A stretch of 64,000 bases of DNA from contig CP140038.1 of the NCBI GenBank assembly GCA_039830035.1, positions 372,001 to 436,000 of the forward strand, given 5' to 3'. A program made the translations under genes and the position numbers. The stretch's first letter is position 1. Each line of letters begins with the position of its first letter. Below are positions 27,948-37,838 of the stretch, one piece after another. The notes under the pieces were generated by a model, which saw only the letters and a list, made by a program, of their open reading frames with translations, was not told the origin of the DNA and made no database searches. This DNA is from Buchnera aphidicola (Meitanaphis flavogallis) (GTDB lineage Bacteria > Pseudomonadota > Gammaproteobacteria > Enterobacterales > Enterobacteriaceae).

Positions 27948-30545
27948 TTACTTAATTTTAAGTTTTTGAAACGCTTCAATTAAATCGTTAATGCAAATAT
28001 CATTATAATTTTTTATTCCAATACCACATTCTACTCCGTTTCTTACTTCATTCACATCTTCTTTAAATCTTCTTAACGATTCTAATTCTCCTGTATAAAT
28101 TATTTTATTTTGTCTTAATACTCGAACATAATCGTTACGTTTTACTATACCTTCAATAACCATACATCCAGCTATGCTTCCAAACTTTGGAGATTTAAAT
28201 ACATTTCTTACTTCTGCTGATCCTACTATTTCTTGTTTATATTTAGGAATAGTCATACCATATATAGAATTTTTTATTTCATCAATAATATGATATATTA
28301 CCGAATAATAACGCAAATCTACGTTTTCTTTGGAAACAATTTGCTTAACAGATAAATCTGACTTAACATTAAAACCTATAATCATAGCTTTTGAAGCAAT
28401 AGCAAGAGATACATCAGTTTCTGTAATATTACCTACTCCTTTTCCTATAATTTTTATTTTTACATCATTATTAGATAATGAGTGTAAAGCATCAGAAATA
28501 GCTTCTAGTGAACCTTGAGCATCAGATTTTAAAACGACATTTAACTCTAATTCATTATTTTTTTTTGCTTTTTCAAAAATGTTAGATACATTATACATTG
28601 TTTTTTTAGATAACTTTTTTTCTCTAAATTTTTCTTGACGATACAAAGAAACTGCGCGAGCTTCTTTTTCGTTTCTAACAACAATTATTGTATCTCCAGA
28701 TATAGGAATGCCTGATAAACCTAGTACTTTTACTGGAATAGAAGGACTAGCAAATTCAATTTCTTGTTCTAAAGAATTTTTTATAGCACGAATTTTCCCA
28801 TATTCTAATCCACATAATACTATATCACCCTTATTCAGTACGCCTTCTTGTATTAATATCGTAGCAATAGGACCTTGCCCTTTATCTAAAAATGATTCAA
28901 TTACTAAACCTGTAGCCATTCCGGAAACAGAGGCTTTTAATTCCAATATTTCAGCTTGTACTAAAATAGACTTTAATAAATGATTTATGCCTTGTCCTGT
29001 TTTAGCTGAAACATTTACAAAAATATTATTTCCACCCCATTCTTCTGGAACAATATTATGTTTTATCAATTCATTTTTAATTTTATCTGGTTCTGAATTT
29101 AATTTATCTATTTTATTAATAGCTACTATAATCGGAACTGATGCTGCTTGAGCATGTTGTATAGCTTCTATTGTTTGAGGTTTGACTCCATCATCAGCAG
29201 CTATAACTAAAATTACTATATCAGTAATTTTAGCTCCACGAGCTCTCATTGCAGTAAATGCTGCATGACCAGGTGTATCTAAAAATGTAATAGTTTTACG
29301 TTCTATTTCAATGCAATACGCACCTATATGTTGAGTTATTCCACCAGCTTCTTGAGAAGCAATTTTGGTTAATTTAATATAATCTAATAATGAAGTTTTT
29401 CCATGATCAACATGACCCATAACAGTTACTATAGGAGGACGAATTTTTAAAACGGTATCACTAATATTACGATTTCTCATAATTTTTTGTTCTAATGAAT
29501 CGTTTTGATATATAGTTACTTTATGTCCCATTTCTTCTGCAACTAATTGTGCTATATCTTTATCTAAATTCTGATTAATAGTTACTGCATAACCTAATTT
29601 CATCATAATTTTAATCAATTCAGAAGATTTAACTGCCATTTTATTTGCTAATTCAGATACTGTCATTACATTATTAATTGTTATATTTCGATTAATTATA
29701 CAAGATGGTTTTTGAAAAACTTGTTGTAAGACACTACTTGGATAACTCTTATTGTTTCGTTCTATGCAAGTAAATTTTTTTAAATCTGCTTGATAAATCT
29801 TTTTTTTATGACGCAAATGTTTTGTATTCTTATTATTAGATTGACTCTTTATTTCTATACTATCATTGTTGTTATGAGAGTAATTAGAACGTATCATGTT
29901 AGTAACAACATGATACTTATCATAATTAACAATTGATTGAATTTGATTTCTTTTTTGTTCTTTATTAGTTTTTTTATTTTCAAATGTAGACCGTTTGATA
30001 TCTAGGTTATGCTTTGATATTACTGTCTTAGAAAAATGATTTTTATTAACTGCATTACGAGAAAAATTATTACTTTTTTTTCTAATATCATTAGATTTTA
30101 AATTTGATTTTAAATTATTAGGAATACTACTATTTTTAATAGAACTTTTGTGAGAATGAATTGTGCTGTCATCTTTTTTACTTGTTGTTAGTAGTGTATT
30201 GTCATCATTTTTTTTTGAAAAAAAATTAATTTTCTTAAAAATATTATGTTTAAACTCTTGTTTAGGTTTTATATATGTTGTTTTTTTTCTAATCTCAACT
30301 TGAACACATTTATTTTTTCCTCCTACATTAGATATATTCAATGTACTTCGAGTTTTTCTTTTTAAAGTTAATGTATTTTTTAATATAGCATTAGTATTTT
30401 TTAAATATTTATCTAAAAGTTTTTTTTCATGATCATTAATACAGTTATATTTTTGCTTCAAAATACCTGCACTAATACATTTTTTTACTAAATCTTCTAT
30501 TGAAATATTCATTGCTTCAGCTAATACTTTTATATTTATTGCCAT
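27948..30545 (-). CDS. infB: Translation initiation factor IF-2
   Basis: An 865-residue GTPase (890 in E. coli) that brings initiator tRNA to the ribosome. An N-terminal IF2N domain (INIKVLAEAMNISIEDLV) is followed by a long Lys/Asn/Ser-rich linker. A second IF2N-like segment (MTVSELANKMAVKSSELIKI) precedes the G domain, with G1 GHVDHGKTS near residue 376, DTPGHAAF and NKID, and then beta-barrel and C-terminal initiator-tRNA-binding domains. The linker is the least conserved part. It starts 17 bp after nusA in the same operon. Confidence 0.97.
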   Translation of the reverse strand: MAINIKVLAEAMNISIEDLVKKCISAGILKQKYNCINDHEKKLLDKYLKNTNAILKNTLTLKRKTRSTLNISNVGGKNKCVQVEIRKKTTYIKPKQEFKHNIFKKINFFSKKNDDNTLLTTSKKDDSTIHSHKSSIKNSSIPNNLKSNLKSNDIRKKSNNFSRNAVNKNHFSKTVISKHNLDIKRSTFENKKTNKEQKRNQIQSIVNYDKYHVVTNMIRSNYSHNNNDSIEIKSQSNNKNTKHLRHKKKIYQADLKKFTCIERNNKSYPSSVLQQVFQKPSCIINRNITINNVMTVSELANKMAVKSSELIKIMMKLGYAVTINQNLDKDIAQLVAEEMGHKVTIYQNDSLEQKIMRNRNISDTVLKIRPPIVTVMGHVDHGKTSLLDYIKLTKIASQEAGGITQHIGAYCIEIERKTITFLDTPGHAAFTAMRARGAKITDIVILVIAADDGVKPQTIEAIQHAQAASVPIIVAINKIDKLNSEPDKIKNELIKHNIVPEEWGGNNIFVNVSAKTGQGINHLLKSILVQAEILELKASVSGMATGLVIESFLDKGQGPIATILIQEGVLNKGDIVLCGLEYGKIRAIKNSLEQEIEFASPSIPVKVLGLSGIPISGDTIIVVRNEKEARAVSLYRQEKFREKKLSKKTMYNVSNIFEKAKKNNELELNVVLKSDAQGSLEAISDALHSLSNNDVKIKIIGKGVGNITETDVSLAIASKAMIIGFNVKSDLSVKQIVSKENVDLRYYSVIYHIIDEIKNSIYGMTIPKYKQEIVGSAEVRNVFKSPKFGSIAGCMVIEGIVKRNDYVRVLRQNKIIYTGELESLRRFKEDVNEVRNGVECGIGIKNYNDICINDLIEAFQKLKIK

Positions 30546-30562
30546 AATTACATTTTTCCTAC

Positions 30563-32050
30563 TTAGGTCTTTTCACCAAACCAACATATATTACGTGCTG
30601 CCATAATCAAATCACCAGCTGTATTAATGTTGAGTTCTTCAATATCAACTAAATCATCTACTCCCTGATCAGCTAATTCTTCTAAACTATAAATATTTTT
30701 TTGTGCTAATTTTAAAGCTATTTTCGAATTCATTCCTTTTAAATTCAACAATTCTTGTTTAGGTTTGTTATCTTCTAATTTTTTTTTATTTTCTTTTTCA
30801 ATTGTTGTTAAAGCTTTTTCTGCCTCCATTCGAATTAATAGAGCTAACGTTTCATTTATTTTATTAACATGAAGCAGTTCTTCAAAAGGAACGTATACTA
30901 ATTCTTCTATTGAAGAAAATCCTTCTTGAATTAAAATTTTCAATATTTTTTCATCTATATTTAAATATTTTTTAAAAATATTTAAAATTTTATCTGCTTC
31001 TTTTTGATGTTTAATTTTTAAATCATCAATTGTCATGACATTAATTTCCCAACCACTTAGTTGAGAAGCTAATCGCACATTTTGACCATTTCTCCCAATA
31101 GCTTGTGCTAGATTTTTAGGATCTACAGAAATGTCCATCGTATGACTTTCTTCATCAACTACAATAGACGCAACATCAGCCGGAGCCATAGAATTAATAA
31201 CAAATTGAGCTGCATTGTTATCCCATAGTACAATATCAATACGTTCACCACATAATTCGCTAGATACTGCTTGTACTCGAGCTCCTCTCATTCCTACACA
31301 AGCACCTACTGGATCAGTTCTTTTATCATTACTTTTTACTGCAATTTTAGCTCTAGATCCTGGATCACGAGCTGCTGCTTTAATTTCAATTATTTCTTCT
31401 CCTATTTCTGGAACTTCAATTTTGAATAATTCAATTAACATTTCAGGTTTAGATCTACTGACAAATAATTGTGTACCTCGTGCTTCAGGGTAAATAGCAT
31501 AAAGAACACCTCTTATTCGATCACCTAATCTAAAATTTTCTCTTGGTAGCATATCTTCTTTTAAAATTAATGCTTCAGCGTTGCTGCCTAAATCCAAAGT
31601 AATACTATCTCTATTAATTTTTTTTACTATACCTGTAACAATTTCTCCAAAATGATTACGAAATTGATCTACAATCATTGCTCTTTCAGCTTCTCGTACT
31701 TTTTGAACAATAACTTGTTTTGCCGTTTGAGTAGTTATTCTATCAAATGTTACTGATTTTATTTTATCTTCTATATAGTCATTAATTTTTATTAAATTGT
31801 TTTCAAATTGAGCAGCTTCAAATGTGATTTCTTTTGTTGGAAACGACACCTCATTTACTACTAACCAACGTCGAAATGTTTCAAAACTTCCATCTTTTCT
31901 ATCAATCTTTACCCGAACATCGATATCTTGATTATATTTTTTTTTAGTTGCAATTGCTAATGCACTTTCCAACGCTTCGAAAATTTTTGTTCGAGGTAAA
32001 GATTTTTCATTAGAAACAGCTTCCACAACAGCTAAGACTTCTTTATTCAT
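30563..32050 (-). CDS. nusA: Transcription termination/antitermination protein NusA
   Basis: A 495-residue protein, the same length as in E. coli, that binds RNA polymerase and nascent RNA to modulate pausing, termination and antitermination. It has the N-terminal polymerase-binding domain, an S1 domain (GEIVTGIVKKINRDSITLDLG), two KH domains (GACVGMRGARVQAV and AIGRNGQNVRLASQLSGWEI) and the two C-terminal acidic helix-hairpin repeats. It heads the operon here; rimP, upstream of it in E. coli, is absent, and a large palindrome lies in its place. Confidence 0.97.
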   Translation of the reverse strand: MNKEVLAVVEAVSNEKSLPRTKIFEALESALAIATKKKYNQDIDVRVKIDRKDGSFETFRRWLVVNEVSFPTKEITFEAAQFENNLIKINDYIEDKIKSVTFDRITTQTAKQVIVQKVREAERAMIVDQFRNHFGEIVTGIVKKINRDSITLDLGSNAEALILKEDMLPRENFRLGDRIRGVLYAIYPEARGTQLFVSRSKPEMLIELFKIEVPEIGEEIIEIKAAARDPGSRAKIAVKSNDKRTDPVGACVGMRGARVQAVSSELCGERIDIVLWDNNAAQFVINSMAPADVASIVVDEESHTMDISVDPKNLAQAIGRNGQNVRLASQLSGWEINVMTIDDLKIKHQKEADKILNIFKKYLNIDEKILKILIQEGFSSIEELVYVPFEELLHVNKINETLALLIRMEAEKALTTIEKENKKKLEDNKPKQELLNLKGMNSKIALKLAQKNIYSLEELADQGVDDLVDIEELNINTAGDLIMAARNICWFGEKT

Positions 32051-32224
32051 CTTAGTTTACCTTAAGTTATATAAATGACATTGTGGAGTTTACATTACTT
32101 TATTATAAATATCTTAGAAATAGAAATATACGTATTTTATTAAATACTAATAATAAATTAAAAAATAAACTAAAAAAATTAAATTTTTAGTAAAACATAT
32201 TTTAATTTTAAAACATTACTTATC

Positions 32225-32350
32225 ATTCTCATATTATTTTTTAATTTCTTTTTGTAAATTTATTTTAATATAATAAAATCCCCGAAATTTCGGGGATTTT
32301 ATTATATTAAAATAAATTTACAAAAAGAAATTAAAAAATAATATGAGAAT
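32225..32350. repeat. Perfect 126-bp palindrome with no spacer
   Basis: Positions 32225-32287 are the exact reverse complement of 32288-32350: two 63-nt arms with no spacer and no mismatch, checked base by base. The pairing breaks at 32224/32351. The right edge coincides with the last base before the tRNA-Leu(GAG) discriminator at 32351. The centre is the G+C-rich core CCCCGAAATTTCGGGG and the arms are A+T-rich. RNA from either strand would fold into a 63-bp hairpin; as DNA it could extrude a cruciform. A short terminator enlarged by foldback duplication and an assembly artefact are both possible. Confidence 0.95.
32275..32300. terminator. Bidirectional Rho-independent terminator core
   Basis: The centre of the palindrome reads AAAATCCCCGAAA followed by its reverse complement. 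It has a G+C-rich stem with A residues on one side and four T on the other, the form of an intrinsic terminator on either strand. On the minus strand it follows secG and tRNA-Leu and precedes nusA, so it probably ends the secG-tRNA-Leu transcript. Confidence 0.75.
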
Positions 32351-32432
32351 TACCGAGGACGGGATTTGAACCCGCATACTAAAAAGTACTACCCCCTCAA
32401 GATAGCGTGTCTACCAATTCCACCACCTCGGT
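32351..32432 (-). tRNA. leuU: tRNA-Leu (anticodon GAG)
   Basis: An 82-nt class II tRNA. The acceptor stem pairs ACCGAGG with CCTCGGT, with discriminator A at 32351. The anticodon loop TTGAGGG gives GAG, decoding CUC/CUU. There is a long variable arm, and the T loop is GTTCAAATC. The 3' CCA is not encoded: the next bases are ATT, the first of the palindrome. Position between secG and nusA matches E. coli leuU. Confidence 0.95.
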
Positions 32433-32482
32433 GTAATTAATAAAAATATAAGACTTATAATACACATACCTTAAGAATACAA

Positions 32483-32719
32483 TTAAAGTACATTATTATA
32501 ACTAATATTGCATATTATTAAACTAATTAAAAAAAATAAAAAAGCAAAAACACCCGTAATACGTATTAATATACTATTAGTACAACAAGTAATCATTTGT
32601 TTCGATTTTATTAAATTAAAACCAGTATTTACATCACTATTTTTTCCATTTTGTATCATAATTAAAAAAACAAGACAAAAAGAAACAAAAACAAAAATTC
32701 CCAAACAGAAATTATACAT
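32483..32719 (-). CDS. secG: Protein-export membrane protein SecG
   Basis: A small subunit of the SecYEG translocon in the inner membrane. From ATG 32719 it has 78 residues with two hydrophobic segments (FCLGIFVFVSFCLVFLIMI and about residues 50-70). The conserved IMIQNGK after the first segment matches the SecG IMLQQGK. The upstream in-frame start at 32755 would add 12 unmatched residues. E. coli SecG has 110 residues; the polar C-terminal tail is absent here. The cytoplasmic loop is Asn/Ser-rich and divergent. It precedes tRNA-Leu(GAG) as in E. coli. Confidence 0.9.
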   Translation of the reverse strand: MYNFCLGIFVFVSFCLVFLIMIQNGKNSDVNTGFNLIKSKQMITCCTNSILIRITGVFAFLFFLISLIICNISYNNVL

Positions 32720-32869
32720 AAAATCTTCTCTGAATATTACACAAAATATTTGCAATTAAGATAAAAAATAAAAAAATTGATACACTAATGTCAAATATTA
32801 TAACATAAACTTCTCAAATAAAAGATCAAAAAAATAAATTTAACTAATATAAAAAAATACTTAAAATAA

Positions 32870-34195
32870 TCAAAAAATTTTTTTAAATTGATTAGAAATG
32901 AACATTACTACGCTTCTATTTTCATCTTCTATTATAACTCTAAAACACTGTTCTGTTCCAGATTTTCTAAAAAATATTCTTCCCAATGGACCTAACATAC
33001 TTACATAATTAAAAAATAAAACTTTTATTTCTTTATACTTAATACAAACATTTTTTTCATCAAAATATATGTTTATTATCATTCGAGGTAATAATTTTAT
33101 TTCAGAACATAATTTAAAAAGACTCATACGAGTATTTATCATAACCTTTAGAACTTGCAAACTAGCAATAATACCATCACACACAGGCGAACTATCCAAT
33201 ACAACAATATGACCAGAACTTTCTGCGCCAAATCTCCATTTTTTTTGTTTCAACTTTTGTATTATATTTTTATCTCCTACATCTACTTTAATGAAAGGAA
33301 CATTTAATTTTTTTAATGCTACAAGTAATCCATTATTACTCATTATAGTTCCAACTACACCCTCTTGTTTTTTTTGATGGCATAAATGAAACTTTGCTAA
33401 AATATATAAAATTTGATCACCATCTATCTTATTTCCCAAATGATCAATCATAATTATACGATCACCATCACCATCTAAAGCCAAACCTAAATCCGCTCGT
33501 TCAGACACAACTAGTTTTTGTAAATTTTTAACATCCATCGATCCACAAGATTTATTTATATTGTATCCATTAGGACAAACAGCAATAGTAATTAAATTCG
33601 CACTAAAATGCTTAAAAATTTTAGGTGCAATTTTATAAGTAGAACCGTTAGCACAATCTAATACAATTTTAAAATTTTTTAAATTGAAGTTTATTGGAAA
33701 TAACGATTTACAAAATCTAATATATTCTAAATGAGCATAACTAATTCTAGTAATAGAAGATACATATGAAATGTTCCAACAAGAAATAGGTTTTCGAAGA
33801 GCTCTTTCAATATCGCGCTCTAAAGAAACAGGTAATTTAACACCATCTTTTAAAAATAATTTTATACCATTATCTTCAAAAAAATTGTGAGATGCAGATA
33901 TTACTATCCCTGCTTCTAACTTTAATAATTTTGTTAAATATCCAATAGCTGGAGTAGAAATTATACCTGCAGACATTACAAAAATTCCAGAAGAAGACAA
34001 ACCTGCATTTAATGCTGATTCTAACATGCGACTAGAAATTCGAGTATCCACTCCAACTATTGTTCTTTTGAAATTGTTTTTAAATAAAATTTTTCCAATA
34101 ACGATACCAAGTTTCAAAAAAAAATGTGGAGTAATAGGAAATTTACCAACTTTTCCACGAATTCCATCTGTTCCAAAATATCTTTTACAATTCAA
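32870..34195 (-). CDS. glmM: Phosphoglucosamine mutase
   Basis: A 441-residue enzyme (445 in E. coli) that converts glucosamine-6-phosphate to glucosamine-1-phosphate for peptidoglycan precursors. The catalytic phosphoserine is Ser102 in GIVISASHN, the same number as in E. coli. The metal loop DGDGDR and the sugar loop GAESSGH are intact, and the phosphate-binding RKSGTE lies near the C-terminus. The start is TTG at 34195: an in-frame TGA four codons upstream excludes an extension, and MNCKRYFGTDGIRG aligns with the family N-terminus. It follows ftsH, with folP missing between them. Confidence 0.95.
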   Translation of the reverse strand: MNCKRYFGTDGIRGKVGKFPITPHFFLKLGIVIGKILFKNNFKRTIVGVDTRISSRMLESALNAGLSSSGIFVMSAGIISTPAIGYLTKLLKLEAGIVISASHNFFEDNGIKLFLKDGVKLPVSLERDIERALRKPISCWNISYVSSITRISYAHLEYIRFCKSLFPINFNLKNFKIVLDCANGSTYKIAPKIFKHFSANLITIAVCPNGYNINKSCGSMDVKNLQKLVVSERADLGLALDGDGDRIIMIDHLGNKIDGDQILYILAKFHLCHQKKQEGVVGTIMSNNGLLVALKKLNVPFIKVDVGDKNIIQKLKQKKWRFGAESSGHIVVLDSSPVCDGIIASLQVLKVMINTRMSLFKLCSEIKLLPRMIINIYFDEKNVCIKYKEIKVLFFNYVSMLGPLGRIFFRKSGTEQCFRVIIEDENRSVVMFISNQFKKIF

Positions 34196-34396
34196 GTTAT
34201 CATCTCATTTAATAAAAAATATAATAATCATATATTCAAAAAAAAAATAATATGATATTTACGACTAACAGTCAAATTAACTTATATAAATAATTATTAC
34301 GTTTTATTTTATACAAATACAAAAACGAATTACAATTAATGAAAAAATTAAAAAAATCATCAATTTTTATAAAAAATTTATATAAACAACATAACA

Positions 34397-34427
34397 CTAT
34401 CTCTTAATTTCATATTTTAAGAGATAG
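34397..34427 (-). terminator. 11-bp-stem hairpin between ftsH and glmM
   Basis: CTATCTCTTAA (34397-34407) pairs with TTAAGAGATAG (34417-34427) around a 9-nt loop. On the minus strand it lies 135 bp after the ftsH stop and is followed by a moderately T-rich stretch. It is a plausible terminator for rlmE-ftsH in an otherwise empty 366-bp spacer (34196-34561), and could also be a leader element of glmM. Confidence 0.5.
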
Positions 34428-34561
34428 CAATGTAGAATACTGAAATTATACATCAATTTATTTACACGAATTTTCATTAATTTTAAAAATATAATTTTAT
34501 AAAATAATCAAATATATTTCAACTCTACTAATTAAAATACTATATAATAAACACTATTTTT

Positions 34562-36400
34562 TCAATCATTACCTTCATTCCATCCATCAGGATGCTTAAC
34601 AGGTTTTCTGTTCATTAAATCATCAATTTGATGAAAATCAATTGTTTCGTATTGTATTAATGCATCTTTCATAGAATGAAGAATATCTAAATTTTTATCT
34701 AATATATCTTTAGCTCTTTTATAATTTCTCTCAATTAAAACTTTTACCTCTTCATCAATAATTCTCGCAGTTTCGTTTGACATATGTTTAGATTTTGATA
34801 CCGTTTTACCTAAAAATATTTCACCTTCTTCTTCTGCATATAACAGAGGACCTAATTTTTCCGAAAAACCCCACTGCGTAACCATGTTTCGAGCTAAACT
34901 AGTTGCTACCTTAATGTCATTAAATGCACCCGTAGAAACATTATCCATACCATAAATAATTTCTTCCGCTAATCTACCTCCGTATAACGTTGATATTTGA
35001 CTTTCTAGCTTATTTTTACTAATGCTTAATATATCATCTTCCGGTAAAAAAAAAGTTGCTCCTAATGCTCTACCTCTCGGAATAATAGTTACTTTATGTA
35101 CAGGATCATGTTCTGGTACTAATCTACCTACGATAACATGCCCTGCTTCATGATATGCTGTGGACTCTTTTTGCTTATCTGTTATTACCATTGATCTCCT
35201 TTCAGTTCCCATAATAATTTTATCTTTTGCCCGTTCAAAATCAAACATTGATACTACCTGATTATTAGTACGAGCTGCAAATAACGCTGCTTCATTAACT
35301 AAATTAGCTAAATCTGCTCCAGAAAATCCAGGAGTACCACGAGCTATAATCATAGGATCTACATCTTCTCCCAAGGGTACTTTTTTCATATGAATTTTAA
35401 TTATTTGTGAGCGACCTTTAATATCAGGCAATGCCACAAATATTTGTCGATCAAATCTACCAGGTCTTAACAAAGCAGGATCTAAAACATCTGGACGATT
35501 AGTTGCAGCAATAAGGATTATCCCTTCATTTCCATCAAAACCGTCCATTTCTACTAACATCTGATTCAATGTTTGTTCTCGTTCATCATGTCCACCCCCT
35601 AGCCCTGTTCCTCTTTGACGACCTACAGCATCAATTTCATCAATAAAAATTATGCACGGAGCAGACTTTCTTGAATGTTCGAACATATCACGAACTCTAG
35701 ATGCTCCCACACCTACAAACATTTCTACAAAATCAGAACCTGAGATAGTAAAAAAAGGAACTTTAGCTTCACCAGCAATTGCTTTAGCTAAAAGAGTTTT
35801 TCCAGTTCCAGGTGGACCCACCATTAATATCCCTTTTGGTATTTTTCCTCCTAATTTTTGAAACCTACTAGGTTCTCTTAGATAATCTACTAATTCTTTT
35901 ACCTCAGACTTGGCTTCATCACATCCTGCTACATCAGAAAAAGTAATTTTTATTTGATCTTCAGATAACATTCTAGCTTTACTTTTTCCAAACGACATAG
36001 CACCTTTTCCGCCACCAATTTGCATTTGACGCATGAAAAAAACCCATACTCCAATTAACAATAACATAGGAAACCATGAAATAAAAATAGAAGTAAAAAA
36101 ACCTGGTTCTTCCTGTATAACTCCTATTACTTTCACATCTTTTACCAACAAAGTATCAAGCAACTTAGGATCATTTATAGGAATATAAGTTATATACTTA
36201 CTATTATCTTTTTTTATTACATGAATTTCACGTCCATTAATATATGTTTCACGAATTTGATCTTGATTGACTTCTGATAAAAAAGTAGAATAATCAACTT
36301 TTTGATAATTTATACTATTATAATTAAAATTCTGAAAGATAGACATTAATATAACCGAAATTACCAACCAAAGAATTAGGTTCTTAGCCATATCGCTCAA
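34562..36400 (-). CDS. ftsH: ATP-dependent zinc metalloprotease FtsH
   Basis: A 612-residue AAA protease of the inner membrane that degrades misassembled membrane proteins and regulators. Two membrane segments are visible (NLILWLVISVILM near the N-terminus; FISWFPMLLLIGVWVFF near 108-124). They are followed by Walker A GPPGTGKT, Walker B IIFIDEIDAVGRQR, and the zinc motif HEAGH near residue 415. The C-terminal tail after GWNEGND is about 30 residues shorter than in E. coli. The start is uncertain: TTG 36400 has GAGG eight bases upstream, while ATG 36391 gives the usual MAKNLILW. It is 39 bp after rlmE, as in E. coli. Confidence 0.96.
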   Translation of the reverse strand: MSDMAKNLILWLVISVILMSIFQNFNYNSINYQKVDYSTFLSEVNQDQIRETYINGREIHVIKKDNSKYITYIPINDPKLLDTLLVKDVKVIGVIQEEPGFFTSIFISWFPMLLLIGVWVFFMRQMQIGGGKGAMSFGKSKARMLSEDQIKITFSDVAGCDEAKSEVKELVDYLREPSRFQKLGGKIPKGILMVGPPGTGKTLLAKAIAGEAKVPFFTISGSDFVEMFVGVGASRVRDMFEHSRKSAPCIIFIDEIDAVGRQRGTGLGGGHDEREQTLNQMLVEMDGFDGNEGIILIAATNRPDVLDPALLRPGRFDRQIFVALPDIKGRSQIIKIHMKKVPLGEDVDPMIIARGTPGFSGADLANLVNEAALFAARTNNQVVSMFDFERAKDKIIMGTERRSMVITDKQKESTAYHEAGHVIVGRLVPEHDPVHKVTIIPRGRALGATFFLPEDDILSISKNKLESQISTLYGGRLAEEIIYGMDNVSTGAFNDIKVATSLARNMVTQWGFSEKLGPLLYAEEEGEIFLGKTVSKSKHMSNETARIIDEEVKVLIERNYKRAKDILDKNLDILHSMKDALIQYETIDFHQIDDLMNRKPVKHPDGWNEGND

Positions 36401-36439
36401 GAGATTAACCTCACAATTTAAAACTATTGAATAAAATAT

Positions 36440-37066
36440 TTATTTTCTTCGTCCGGAAGCTATAATATATACTTCCTTAGAACGAACTTGAGATGCATTG
36501 GGTTTAAAAATCTGTACTTTACCAAATAAGACATGAACCTTTTCAATTAACGTACGAAATTGTTCTCCATAAAATGATTTCATGACTAACTTTCCATTAT
36601 CTAATAATAATTGCGTAGAAATTTTTAATACCAATCGATTTAATTCTATAGAACGACAATGATCAATACAATAAAACCCACTCATATTAGGAGCTATATC
36701 AGACATAATCAAATCTATTCTCTTATCCTTTACATGATTTAATAAAAAATTAAAAAACTTTGGATTTCTAATATCCCCTTGAATAAAAAAAACACCTCTA
36801 ATTGGTAACATAGGTAATACATCACATGCTATAACAGACCCTTTTCCTCCTATTTGTTTTTTAGCATATTCAGACCAACTTCCAGGAGAAGACCCTAAAT
36901 CCATTACAGTCATACCTTTTCTAAATAACTGAGTAACACTATGTATTTGATCTAACTTAAAATATGACCTAGAACGAATATTATGTTTCCAAGCTAAATT
37001 GACATACCGATCTTTATTATGTCGCTTTAACCATATTTTTGAACTCAAAGAACGAGCTTTTGACAT
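36440..37066 (-). CDS. rlmE: 23S rRNA 2'-O-ribose U2552 methyltransferase RlmE (FtsJ)
   Basis: A 208-residue SAM-dependent methyltransferase (209 in E. coli) that methylates U2552 in the peptidyl-transferase A loop of 50S subunits. SRSYFKLDQI carries the first catalytic Lys, and the SAM loop is DLGSSPGSWSEY. MSDIAPNMSG, LVMKSF and SKEVYIIASG supply the Asp, second Lys and Glu of the K-D-K-E tetrad. It forms an operon with ftsH downstream. The 292-bp spacer upstream to greA shows nothing recognisable. Confidence 0.96.
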   Translation of the reverse strand: MSKARSLSSKIWLKRHNKDRYVNLAWKHNIRSRSYFKLDQIHSVTQLFRKGMTVMDLGSSPGSWSEYAKKQIGGKGSVIACDVLPMLPIRGVFFIQGDIRNPKFFNFLLNHVKDKRIDLIMSDIAPNMSGFYCIDHCRSIELNRLVLKISTQLLLDNGKLVMKSFYGEQFRTLIEKVHVLFGKVQIFKPNASQVRSKEVYIIASGRRK

Positions 37067-37358
37067 TAATAATACCGCTTCTTAAATAAAATCATTTAAA
37101 TATGAATTTAAATTAGTAATAATATACAACAATAATTATAAAATATTTATGTATTTTAAAATATTTCCATTGCAAGAATATCCAATTTAATACGAAAATC
37201 TTTCAAAACCATATATTATAACTACATTTATAATTCACTATATCTATTAATATTTGTATCACTCATTCAATTTATAAAAAATAAACATATCGTGCTATTT
37301 AAAAAAATATAATGCAATTATAAGCTATAAAATTTATTTTATATAATTCAATTATTTA

Positions 37359-37838
37359 CTATATATATAGTATATTTAAAACTTCATATTTTACGTTTCC
37401 AGATGGAGTTTCTATTATAGCAATATCATTATTTTTTTTTCCAATTAAACCTCTAGACATAGGAGAATTAATAGAAATTAAATTTAATCGAAAATTTGAT
37501 TCATCATCACCTACAATACGGTAAGTAAAAATTTTGTTAGTATTAATATTACGTATAGTTACTGTAGATCCAAAAACCACAGTTCCATAATTTTTTATTT
37601 TAGTAATATCAATTATTTGTACTTTAGACAACTTTAATTCAATATCTTTAATTTTTCCTTCGCAAAAGCTTTGTTCTTCTTTAGCTGCAATATATTCTGC
37701 ATTTTCTTTTAAATCACCATGTTGCCTAGCTTCTATTATAGAAGCGATAATTTTAGGCCTTTTTATTTTTTTAAGTATTTCAAGTTCTCTACGAAGCTTT
37801 TCGGCACCTAATAATGTCATTGGGATTTTATTGTTCAT
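37359..37838 (-). CDS. greA: Transcription elongation factor GreA
   Basis: A 159-residue factor (158 in E. coli) that stimulates RNA polymerase to cleave backtracked RNA. The N-terminal coiled coil carries the acidic tip region (GDLKENAEY), and the C-terminal globular domain has IVGDDESNFRLNLISINSP. It is divergent from ibaG across a 398-bp spacer. The start MNNKIPMTLLGAEKLRRE aligns with E. coli after a one-residue offset. Confidence 0.96.
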   Translation of the reverse strand: MNNKIPMTLLGAEKLRRELEILKKIKRPKIIASIIEARQHGDLKENAEYIAAKEEQSFCEGKIKDIELKLSKVQIIDITKIKNYGTVVFGSTVTIRNINTNKIFTYRIVGDDESNFRLNLISINSPMSRGLIGKKNNDIAIIETPSGNVKYEVLNILYI

